NCBI GenBank assembly: GCA_009602735.1
Contig: WELA01007991.1
Location: 62,001-126,000, forward strand
DNA: 64,000 bases
Origin: Mesotaenium endlicherianum
Taxonomy: Eukaryota > Streptophyta > Zygnematophyceae > Zygnematales > Mesotaeniaceae
Reading direction: 5' to 3'
Below, piece by piece: positions 1 to 7,520 of this stretch (within the stretch, counting starts at the first letter, position 1; every line of letters starts with the position of its first letter). The notes below the pieces were generated by a model. It had not been told where the DNA came from. It searched no databases and saw only the letters and a program-made list of their open reading frames with translations. A program made the position numbers and the translations under genes.

Positions 1-1548
1 TCATATACAAAATATACCGATCAGTCTCTGTATACTGATGGAATATTCAATTACAACAACAAGTTTGGTGATTTCAGTGTTACAGCTATTGCGGGCGCAA
101 GCTACCAGCGAAATGTCTTTAACGATGGAATGACTGTAGGCAACGGTACCGTTTCATTACAGTATCCTAATTTTTTCACGTTTGCTAACATCCCCAATAA
201 TGTGATGTTCAAACAAACCATTAACAGATCTATTAAGGAAGGAGTACTTGCCAATGCGACGATTGGGTATAAAGAAATGCTGTTTTTAGATTTGGCCGGT
301 CGTAACGACTGGGCATCTACCCTTGCGTTAACAGGCAATCAGTCTTATTTCTATCCTTCAGTAGGTCTTACTGCTATTGTAAGCGAAATGATTAAAATGC
401 CGGAGTATATTTCATTTTTTAAACTGAGGGCTTCTACCACTAAGACTGCCAACGATGTACCTTTCAATGTTGTGTCGCCTAACAATACCATTGGCGGTAC
501 AGGAACAGCGAATGCTACAGGCGGTATCAGCAGAAATACACAAGTGCCATTCTCTAACCTGAAACCGGAAGAGATTGCCAGTACTGAATATGGTGCTGAA
601 ATGAGGTTCTTGAATGGTCGTTTAGGTTTTGATTTCACCTATTATAATGCAACAAGTACCAATCAATTCCTCCGGTTGAGCGCTCCATCCGGTTCTGGTT
701 ATACTTTTTACTATGTAAATGCAGGAAAGATTACCAACAATGGATTTGAGCTTACTGTTAATGCAGAACCTATCAGGAAAGCAGATTTCAGATGGACAAC
801 AGCTGTAAACCTGGCTCAGAATAAGAACAAGATTGTTGAGCTTATTGCCTCTAATCCGAATTACCAGGTTGGAGGCGATGATGAAGGTTTTGCGTCTATC
901 ATTAAAGCCGGCGGATCTTTTAACGATGTATATATCTACAAGTTTAACAGAAATGATGCCGGACAAATCATACTTGATACCAAGGGTGTTCCTACAAAAG
1001 CTAAAACACAGACATTAGTAGGAAATGTGAATCCGGATTATCTTTTAGGTTGGAACAACACGTTTAATTATAAAAACTTCTTCCTCAGCTTATTGGTAAA
1101 CGGAAAATTCGGAGGCGTTGCTTTCTCAAAAACTGAAGCGTTCCTCGATGCCTATGGCGTAAGTGCGAGAAGCGCCGCTGACAGAAATGGCGGACAAATG
1201 AGCATTAACGCCATACAGGGAACTACAGCAGTAACCACTATTGCACCCGATGTATATTATTCTTCTATTGGAGATAGAAACAGGATCATGGAATCTTATG
1301 TCTTTTCAAGAACAAATGTGCGATTGGCCCAATTCGTTCTTGGATACACTTTCCCTGCGAAAAACAAAAACGCTGTAATCAAAGACGCTTCAGTTTCTTT
1401 GATAGGAAGGAACTTGTTCTTCTTCTATAAGAAAGCTCCATACGATCCGGAACAAGCAATGAGTACAAACAACTCAATGCAGTCGAATGACGTCTTTAGT
1501 ATGCCTGCAACTAGGTCATACGGGATCAACGTTAAACTTACTTTCTAA
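1..1548 (+). CDS. SusC/RagA-type TonB-dependent outer membrane receptor (C-terminal part)
   Basis: The reading frame is open from the first base of the window, so this is the C-terminal ~515 residues of a longer receptor whose signal peptide, carboxypeptidase-like domain and plug lie to the left. The visible part is beta-barrel: alternating aromatic/polar strands, Asn/Gly/Thr-rich loops, and a typical barrel end (YGINVKLTF) finishing on an aromatic residue. SusC proteins import glycans or peptides across the outer membrane in a TonB-driven way with a SusD lid, and a SusD-like gene follows after 17 bp. The substrate cannot be inferred: no glycoside hydrolase or peptidase gene follows the pair. 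The first ATG, at 130, is internal and is not a start. Confidence 0.93.
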   Translation, partial: SYTKYTDQSLYTDGIFNYNNKFGDFSVTAIAGASYQRNVFNDGMTVGNGTVSLQYPNFFTFANIPNNVMFKQTINRSIKEGVLANATIGYKEMLFLDLAGRNDWASTLALTGNQSYFYPSVGLTAIVSEMIKMPEYISFFKLRASTTKTANDVPFNVVSPNNTIGGTGTANATGGISRNTQVPFSNLKPEEIASTEYGAEMRFLNGRLGFDFTYYNATSTNQFLRLSAPSGSGYTFYYVNAGKITNNGFELTVNAEPIRKADFRWTTAVNLAQNKNKIVELIASNPNYQVGGDDEGFASIIKAGGSFNDVYIYKFNRNDAGQIILDTKGVPTKAKTQTLVGNVNPDYLLGWNNTFNYKNFFLSLLVNGKFGGVAFSKTEAFLDAYGVSARSAADRNGGQMSINAIQGTTAVTTIAPDVYYSSIGDRNRIMESYVFSRTNVRLAQFVLGYTFPAKNKNAVIKDASVSLIGRNLFFFYKKAPYDPEQAMSTNNSMQSNDVFSMPATRSYGINVKLTF

Positions 1549-1565
1549 TATCAAAAGTAAAAAGC

Positions 1566-3137
1566 ATGAAAAATATATTTGTCGCGATACTGTTAGTGAG
1601 CCTGTTGGCATCATGTACGAAGAACTTTAAGGACTTTAATCAGGATCCTAACCAGATTTCTGATCAGATGCTATTACAGGATAATAACCTGGTGGGATCT
1701 CCATTTTCAGGTTTGTTATTCAATATTTTTGGACACCAGATCGAAGAAGACCTTTGCCATGATTCATGGATGGGGCACCTGAATACACCAACACCCTTTG
1801 TTGGCAACGTAAACAATACCACTTACTACATCCGGTGGAATGCTTACTGGGGACGTATTTACGGAAGTGTGATGTCACCTTCAAAGCAGGTGATAGAGCT
1901 GGCTCAAAAATACAACCTGCCACTCTTTGCAACCTGGGCTAAATTGATCAGGATCCTTGCTATGTCTAAATTGACTGCATACCACGGCCCGGTAATTTAC
2001 TCCAACTACGGAACTACGGCGAGTACGATCCTTTATGATAAAGAATCTGATTTATATGACAGCTTCTTTAAACAATTGGATAGTATTCAGACAACATTCG
2101 CAACGAACACATCTTACACTGGGTTTAAGAAATTTGACCCTTCGTACAGTGGTAATATCAGTGCCTGGATGAAGCTCGTGAATTCACTCAGGCTGAGATT
2201 GGCCATCCGGCTTTCAAAAGTTGCCCCGGCATTAGCTAAAACCCAGGGAGAAAAAGCGCTGAGTGATCCGGCAGGTTTGATAACAACCAACGCCGACAAC
2301 TTTAAAGTGTCATTGATGGGCCAGAAAATGCCTATGGCGGTGATATGCTTCGAATGGGACGATACCAGGATGGGCGCTGTAATGGAGTCTTTCCTGGGTG
2401 GATTGAAGGATGGGAGGGTATCTAAATATTTTTCGACTGCTTCTAATAGCGCTTTATATGCCGATCACCCTACATTCCCTTATAAAGGTATCCGCAATGG
2501 AGCCTATATAGGCGCTAAAATTGACCGGGTGCCGTTCTCTAAAGTGTCGGAAGATTTTCAAACAGTGCCAACCAGAAGATCTTTTACTGCAGCCGAAGTA
2601 AGTTTTCTGAAAGCTGAAGCGGCCCTCAGAGGCTGGGTTGGTGCAGGTGATCCCCAGGCCAATTACGAAAATGGAGTACGACTTTCTTTCGCTGATTGGG
2701 GCGCAGGCGGTGTTGACGCTTATCTTGCGGACAATACAAGCACCCCCTGGAATTATGTTGATCCTATAGATGCCAAGAATAATTTCACAGCAAGTTCTAC
2801 CATCACCGTTGCATGGAATAATGCAGATAACAATGAATTGAAATTAGAAAAAATAATCACCCAGAAGTGGATCAATAACTTTACCAATTCACTCGAAGCA
2901 TGGGTTGATTTCAGAAGAACAGGATATCCTAAAATACCGCATGTAGCCAAAAATGATAGCAGTCCTGATTGGGGTGTAATCCCTGCTGACCAATGGATTA
3001 AGCGGATGCCTTTTGTTAATGGCGAAAGAACTGGTAACACCCAAGGTGTGGCCGATGCTGTATCGAAGATGGGAACAGGCGCAAAAGACGATATTGCAAC
3101 CCGTTTATGGTGGGACACTGGTGGCCCCAACTTTTAG
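1566..3137 (+). CDS. SusD/RagB-like outer membrane lipoprotein (SusD-like_2 type)
   Basis: 523 aa. The N-terminus is a lipoprotein signal with lipobox LASC and acylated Cys17, followed by NFKDFNQDPN, a sequence typical of the SusD-like_2 group (Pfam PF12771). The rest is Trp/Tyr-rich with the helical TPR-like fold expected of SusD proteins, including a region near residues 460-480 (LEAWVDFRRTGYP) that recurs in this family. It would sit on the cell surface and hand substrate to the SusC barrel encoded 17 bp upstream; the two are almost certainly one operon, closed by a terminator at 3177-3214. The ligand is unknown. Confidence 0.93.
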   Translation: MKNIFVAILLVSLLASCTKNFKDFNQDPNQISDQMLLQDNNLVGSPFSGLLFNIFGHQIEEDLCHDSWMGHLNTPTPFVGNVNNTTYYIRWNAYWGRIYGSVMSPSKQVIELAQKYNLPLFATWAKLIRILAMSKLTAYHGPVIYSNYGTTASTILYDKESDLYDSFFKQLDSIQTTFATNTSYTGFKKFDPSYSGNISAWMKLVNSLRLRLAIRLSKVAPALAKTQGEKALSDPAGLITTNADNFKVSLMGQKMPMAVICFEWDDTRMGAVMESFLGGLKDGRVSKYFSTASNSALYADHPTFPYKGIRNGAYIGAKIDRVPFSKVSEDFQTVPTRRSFTAAEVSFLKAEAALRGWVGAGDPQANYENGVRLSFADWGAGGVDAYLADNTSTPWNYVDPIDAKNNFTASSTITVAWNNADNNELKLEKIITQKWINNFTNSLEAWVDFRRTGYPKIPHVAKNDSSPDWGVIPADQWIKRMPFVNGERTGNTQGVADAVSKMGTGAKDDIATRLWWDTGGPNF

Positions 3138-3176
3138 TTGCAGCTAAATATTTAATAACCCATTTTTATAAAACAG

Positions 3177-3214
3177 GGGAAGGGCCGAACAAACAGCCCT
3201 TCCCTATTTTTTTA
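3177..3214 (+). terminator. Rho-independent terminator after the SusCD pair
   Basis: GGGAAGGGC (3177-3185) pairs perfectly with GCCCTTCCC (3196-3204) across a 10-nt loop and is followed by a run of seven T after TA. The arms are GC-rich. It ends the plus-strand SusCD transcript. The minus-strand L,D-transpeptidase gene stops at 3219 and may use the same hairpin, although the T run favours the plus direction. Confidence 0.85.
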
Positions 3215-3218
3215 CTAT

Positions 3219-4823
3219 TCAGTTGGTAAATAACTTGGCGGCCATCTTTTCATCGTGCCCGTAAATATCTTTCCTGAAATTCAATTGCCCGTTTTTGTCA
3301 ACCCAAGCGGTAAAATATGTAATGAAAACAGGAACGCCTTTGCTGAGTGTTACCCATTTTTCTTTGGGTTGATGCATGGCAGAATCGATCTTCATTTCAG
3401 TCCAACTGGTATCGGAACGAAGCAGGTATTGTGCAAATTTTTTAGGCTCACCCAGCCTGATACAACCGTGGCTGAAACTCCGGCTGGATTGCGTGAACAA
3501 CTTACGGTTAGGTGTATCGTGAAAATAAATGTTGTAATTGTTGGGGAAGAGGAATTTGACCAGTCCTAATGAATTAGCCCCCCCTGGTTTCTGGCGGATA
3601 TTGGGAACAGGCCCTGGCTTACCGTAAATTTCCATGTGGTTCTTAACGAGGTAATCGGGATTCTTTTGAATTGCGGGCAGTATCTCTTTTTTTACGATGC
3701 TTTCTGGTACGTTCCAGTATGGACTGAATACAATATACTTCAGCTTACCGGTGAAAATAACGGTGCTGTTGGCCGATGTTCCTACGATCACATTCATATC
3801 GAATTGAAGATGGCCGCTGTCGAATACATGCATTTTGTATTCGGGTATGTTCACCAATATGTAATTGGTGTCTTTTTCAGCGGGCATCCAGCGTACCCTT
3901 TCAATGTTGATGGATATCTGCCGTGCGCGCTGTTTAAGCGGCACATTCAGTTCTTCCAGCATTTTATTGCCAATGATGCCATCTACGCTGAGTCCCATTC
4001 TTCGTTGAAAAGATTTCACAGCGCGCAACAAGGTAGTATCGAAAAGCGGGGTGCTGTCGTTATGCGCAAGATCGCCAAACAGGACAAGCCTCGTCTTGAT
4101 CTTTAGAATGCTTTCGGAAGAATCTTTCCTGCGTAATGGCTTCGATAAGTAAGCAACAGAATCTGGTTCCGGCGTTTTGCTCAGTTGAGAATAAATTGCA
4201 AGAAAATGCTGCAGTTTCTCATATTGCGGGTTGAGCGGAGCGTATGCTTCTGCTTCGGCAGTCTTGTTGCGAATAGCAGAGTCGAGGAGCGCAGTGATGT
4301 TGATCTTTTTGCGGGGAATGAACCAACCCAGTTCCGCAGCGTCGATATCGCTGCCCTTGTACACTTTAGAAGCATAGCGGAAGAACTGGCCGGTAAGGAG
4401 TAACTCGGTCTTCATTACCAGTGAATCGCTGTGTTGCGGATAGAATCTTTTGTTGACGAAACCATTGTACAATTGGGCAAGCCGGACATTGTAAACCGAA
4501 CTGTCATTGAACTGATTGATATAATTGTTTTGCAGGTTGATGAAATTATACGCTTGCTCAGTGAGCCCTGTTGAGTCGAACCAGGCGAACTCATAATTGC
4601 GGTGTTTGTAAAAATCATTGAACTGCTCGGTATAGGCAGCATAGTCGGGGTTGGTGGCAATGAAATGATTCAATTCTCTGTTCTCAAGGAACAGTGTATT
4701 GAACGAAGTGACATGGGTAATGCTCGTATCCCTGTTGACAGGATTTTTTTTCTTTCGGATATTGTTGCATCCCCAATAAACAAGCGCAGTAAGGCACAGG
4801 GCCGGGATCACATAACACTTCAT
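3219..4823 (-). CDS. L,D-transpeptidase (YcbB-like), peptidoglycan cross-linking
   Basis: 534 aa. A hydrophobic N-terminus ending in a Cys (residues 1-19) suggests envelope anchoring, possibly as a lipoprotein although the lipobox is poor (YWGC). A putative peptidoglycan-binding segment lies near residues 255-300 (SVDGIIGNKMLEEL). The catalytic YkuD domain occupies about 310-490 and carries SHGCIRLGEP with the nucleophilic Cys near 453. The large size and the order of domains match the YcbB class, which makes 3-3 cross-links between meso-diaminopimelate residues in the periplasm. It is the last gene after dnaB and rsmE on the minus strand, 37 bp beyond rsmE, so it may be co-transcribed. Function by family is firm; physiological role is not. 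Confidence 0.92.
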   Translation of the reverse strand: MKCYVIPALCLTALVYWGCNNIRKKKNPVNRDTSITHVTSFNTLFLENRELNHFIATNPDYAAYTEQFNDFYKHRNYEFAWFDSTGLTEQAYNFINLQNNYINQFNDSSVYNVRLAQLYNGFVNKRFYPQHSDSLVMKTELLLTGQFFRYASKVYKGSDIDAAELGWFIPRKKINITALLDSAIRNKTAEAEAYAPLNPQYEKLQHFLAIYSQLSKTPEPDSVAYLSKPLRRKDSSESILKIKTRLVLFGDLAHNDSTPLFDTTLLRAVKSFQRRMGLSVDGIIGNKMLEELNVPLKQRARQISINIERVRWMPAEKDTNYILVNIPEYKMHVFDSGHLQFDMNVIVGTSANSTVIFTGKLKYIVFSPYWNVPESIVKKEILPAIQKNPDYLVKNHMEIYGKPGPVPNIRQKPGGANSLGLVKFLFPNNYNIYFHDTPNRKLFTQSSRSFSHGCIRLGEPKKFAQYLLRSDTSWTEMKIDSAMHQPKEKWVTLSKGVPVFITYFTAWVDKNGQLNFRKDIYGHDEKMAAKLFTN

Positions 4824-4860
4824 AGATTGAATATATGGATTCTTTACATATAAAAGCAGG

Positions 4861-5562
4861 CTATTTATTCACGAGCAGCGTAGCAGCTACCACACCTGCC
4901 GTTTCAGTACGCAGCCTGGTTTCTCCAAGGGTAACAGGCAGGTAATGATGGTTCATCGCTGTCTTGATTTCATGGGGGGTGAAATCGCCTTCCGGACCAA
5001 TGAGTATTTGCGCGTCGCTGAAAGGAGGGAATTCTGTGATGCTGTTCCTGGCATCGTCTTCACAATGCGCTACCAGCCGGAGTCCGTATCCGGCAGATAC
5101 CAGCACTTCTTTGAAAAGAGTGGGTTCGCGCAGCGTGGGCAGCCATACCTGCTGACTTTGCAGCATAGCCGATACCAGTATTTGTTTCATCCGGTCGATA
5201 CGGAAGCGGGTATGTTCCGTTCGCTCGCAAAGCAGGGGTATGATCTCACTTACGCCGATCTCGGTGGCTTTTTCAAGGAACCATTCAAAGCGCGCCGGGT
5301 TTTTCAGCAGTGAAACAGCGATGCTTATTTTTTTAAGGTGACGGGGTAATAAAAGTTCTTCCTCTATCAGCGCTACGGCTTTCTTTTTGTCTTCGCTGAG
5401 TATGCGTGCTTTGAACAGCGCTCCTTTGCCATTGGTAAGTTGCAACTGCTCACCTGTCTTCATGCGCAATACCTGTATGCAATGCTTACTGGTTTCTTCG
5501 CTCAATTGGAAGTGCCCGTTAGACGATGCAAGTAACGGCTCATAAAAAAACGGAAGGGTCAT
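4861..5562 (-). CDS. rsmE: 16S rRNA (uracil1498-N3)-methyltransferase RsmE
   Basis: 233 aa, the usual length for RsmE. The N-terminal PUA-like part (MTLPFFYEPLL, about residues 1-75) precedes a SPOUT-class knotted methyltransferase domain with the family signatures FEWFLEKATEIGV, LIGPEGDFTPHE and LGETRLRTETAG. The enzyme methylates U1498 of 16S rRNA in the assembled small subunit using S-adenosylmethionine. Its start is only 3 bp after the dnaB stop on the same strand, so translation is probably coupled to dnaB. Confidence 0.96.
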   Translation of the reverse strand: MTLPFFYEPLLASSNGHFQLSEETSKHCIQVLRMKTGEQLQLTNGKGALFKARILSEDKKKAVALIEEELLLPRHLKKISIAVSLLKNPARFEWFLEKATEIGVSEIIPLLCERTEHTRFRIDRMKQILVSAMLQSQQVWLPTLREPTLFKEVLVSAGYGLRLVAHCEDDARNSITEFPPFSDAQILIGPEGDFTPHEIKTAMNHHYLPVTLGETRLRTETAGVVAATLLVNK

Positions 5563-5565
5563 GGT

Positions 5566-7137
5566 TTAAAATGGAGCTTCATTGTCGAATCCATCGTCAA
5601 AGTTACCACCATTCATCTTACTGCCTTTCTGAATGAAGAATTTGCTGCCCTCGTTTCCGCCGGCGCCTGGTGCGCCGCCCTGTGGAGCGACGGGTTTCCA
5701 ACTGCCGCCACCGAATCCACCGCCATCGTCTCCCCATTCCTCGAATTTCTGTATCTCCAGTTTAGCGCGCAGTTTGATGGTTTCGAGCGAGCCGTTCCGG
5801 TGCTTGGCTATGCGCACATGGGTTTCGCCATGGGTGCTTTCGCCCTGTTCATTGCTGGATATCTCGTAGTATTCGGGCCGGTAAATGAACATCACCATAT
5901 CGGCATCCTGTTCAATGGCGCCCGATTCGCGGAGGTCACTGAGCTGGGGCATCTTGCTTTCCTTCCTCGTTTCCACGGCACGGCTCAACTGGCTGAGGGC
6001 AATGATGGGGATATTCAGTTCTTTGGCCAGGGCTTTGAGGTTCCGGGAAATGGTACTGATCTCCTGTTCACGGTTGCTGCCCCTGTCGCCGATGCCGCTC
6101 ATCAACTGCAGGTAGTCGATGATGATGAGTCCCACCTGGTGCTTGTTCACCAACCTCCGGGCTTTGGCCCTGAATTCAAACACGTTCAGCGCAGCCGTAT
6201 CATCGATGAAAATGGGCGCTGTCTCGAGTTTTTTAACCCCCTTGGTATGCAATTGCTGGTATTCGTATTCTTCCAGTTTGCCCCGGCTGATCTTTTCCAT
6301 CTTTATCTCACTCTCGGCGCTCAATATCCTTTGCACCAGCTGGCCGGCGCCCATTTCCAATGAAAAGAAAGCCACCGGAGTGGGTTTGGTAGGATGCAAA
6401 GCGGCATTGCGGGCCAGGTTGAGGGCAAAGGCCGTTTTACCCACAGCGGGACGGGCGGCCAGGATGATGAGGTCGGTATTCTGCCATCCGTAAGTAACGC
6501 GGTCGAGCGTGCCGAAGCCGCTGGGAACACCGGAAATATCGTCCGTTTTGGTACGCAGCTCATCGATCCGGTTGATGGTCTTGGCCAATACGTTACCAAT
6601 ATCTTCAAAGTTCTTCTTGAGGTAATTGTTGGTGATGTTGAACATCTTGGTCTCGCTGTCGTCGAGCAGGTCGAATACATCGGTGCTGTCTTCGTAAGCA
6701 TCACCAATGATTTCCCCACTGATGCGGATCAGTTCGCGCTGGATGAATTTCTGCAGTACAATGCGGGCGTGGGCATCGATATTGGCAGTAGATACAACGG
6801 CATTGGTCAGTTTGGTTACGTAATAAGGACCGCCTACGATATCCAGCTTCTCTTGCATTTTCAGCTCTTCCACCACCGTAAGGATGTCAATGGGCATGCT
6901 TTTTTGCTGCAGGCTCTGCATGGCCCTGAAGATCAGTTGGTTTGCTTCTACATAAAAACACTCGGGTTTGATGATCTCAGTAACGGTATCAAAAGCGCTT
7001 TTTTCCAGCATGATGGCGCCTAATACGGCCTCTTCCAGCTCTTTTGCCTGGGGAGGTACCTTTCCGTATACCATGGTGCTCATGTCGATCGAAGTCTTTC
7101 TCCTCTTCCGGTCTTTATTCAAGCTTGTCAGGTCCAT
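5566..7137 (-). CDS. dnaB: Replicative DNA helicase DnaB
   Basis: 523 aa. It has the N-terminal DnaB domain (about residues 28-130), a linker helix, and a RecA-type hexameric helicase core with Walker A ARPAVGKT (228-235, Lys234), Walker B LIIIDYLQL (337-345) and the LSQLSRAVETR segment. It unwinds DNA at the fork. The last ~60 residues are an unusual Gly-rich, low-complexity tail ending FDDGFDNEAPF, resembling the acidic hydrophobic tip of SSB. The basic N-terminal 18 residues may not be translated, since Met19 or Met22 are possible starts. It is first in a minus-strand dnaB-rsmE-transpeptidase group and is divergent from pheT. Confidence 0.97.
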   Translation of the reverse strand: MDLTSLNKDRKRRKTSIDMSTMVYGKVPPQAKELEEAVLGAIMLEKSAFDTVTEIIKPECFYVEANQLIFRAMQSLQQKSMPIDILTVVEELKMQEKLDIVGGPYYVTKLTNAVVSTANIDAHARIVLQKFIQRELIRISGEIIGDAYEDSTDVFDLLDDSETKMFNITNNYLKKNFEDIGNVLAKTINRIDELRTKTDDISGVPSGFGTLDRVTYGWQNTDLIILAARPAVGKTAFALNLARNAALHPTKPTPVAFFSLEMGAGQLVQRILSAESEIKMEKISRGKLEEYEYQQLHTKGVKKLETAPIFIDDTAALNVFEFRAKARRLVNKHQVGLIIIDYLQLMSGIGDRGSNREQEISTISRNLKALAKELNIPIIALSQLSRAVETRKESKMPQLSDLRESGAIEQDADMVMFIYRPEYYEISSNEQGESTHGETHVRIAKHRNGSLETIKLRAKLEIQKFEEWGDDGGGFGGGSWKPVAPQGGAPGAGGNEGSKFFIQKGSKMNGGNFDDGFDNEAPF

Positions 7138-7520
7138 AAGTCGTCTTTTCCTCGATTTTTTAGTTAGTAAGTGATTGTCTCCCGGACTATTTACTTCGAC
7201 CCTTCGCCCATGTTACGGAATTGTTACCAACGAAGTAAGGGGGAGCGAATATGGGGTAAGAAATCGGGTTCTAAAAATTTTTTTTACTGTATATTCATCC
7301 ACATCTTTTCACATTCCTGTGCACACCATTCAGGGAGCTGTTCACACAATTTACTAAGGTTATCCACCAAAATCAAAAGTTTTCCGACACTATGGATGGG
7401 AAATGCACAGGGGTATGTGCGTAAAGATTTATACAAAAAACGGGCCTAATGATCCTGAAAAACCGTAATTGAGAAGACAGCCTATTTACCTATTTTTGAC
7501 GCCCGAAAAGAGCGAGCAAT
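7138..7520. other. Divergent dnaB/pheT intergenic region with DnaA-box-like words
   Basis: 383 bp with no convincing gene; short ORFs here have no family features. It holds the pheT promoter (7469-7498) and an A/T-rich stretch near 7275-7287. Between 7295 and 7368 there are two 9-mers one mismatch from the DnaA box TTATCCACA: TCATCCACA (7295-7303) and TTATCCACC (7360-7368), with several further CACA words between them (TTCACATT, GTGCACACC, GTTCACACA). No tRNA or other structured RNA was recognised. Confidence 0.5.
7469..7498 (+). promoter_or_regulatory. Bacteroidota-type promoter of pheT
   Basis: TTG at 7469-7471, a 19-bp spacer and TATTTTTG at 7491-7498 fit the Bacteroidota -33/-7 consensus (TTTG or TTG, about 19-21 bp, TAnnTTTG). 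Transcription would start near 7505, giving a leader of about 15 nt before the pheT ATG at 7521. Confidence 0.75.

Noticed and set aside
5800-6363. Long plus-strand open frames opposite dnaB (and similar ones opposite leuS, spoT, pheT and purA)
   Set aside because: They mirror well-identified genes and translate to low-complexity or non-family sequence; shadows of the real coding strand.
7171-7449. Plus-strand ORFs of 60-92 codons between dnaB and pheT
   Set aside because: No domain, unusual composition, and they overlap the dnaB start region and the promoter area; probably chance frames.
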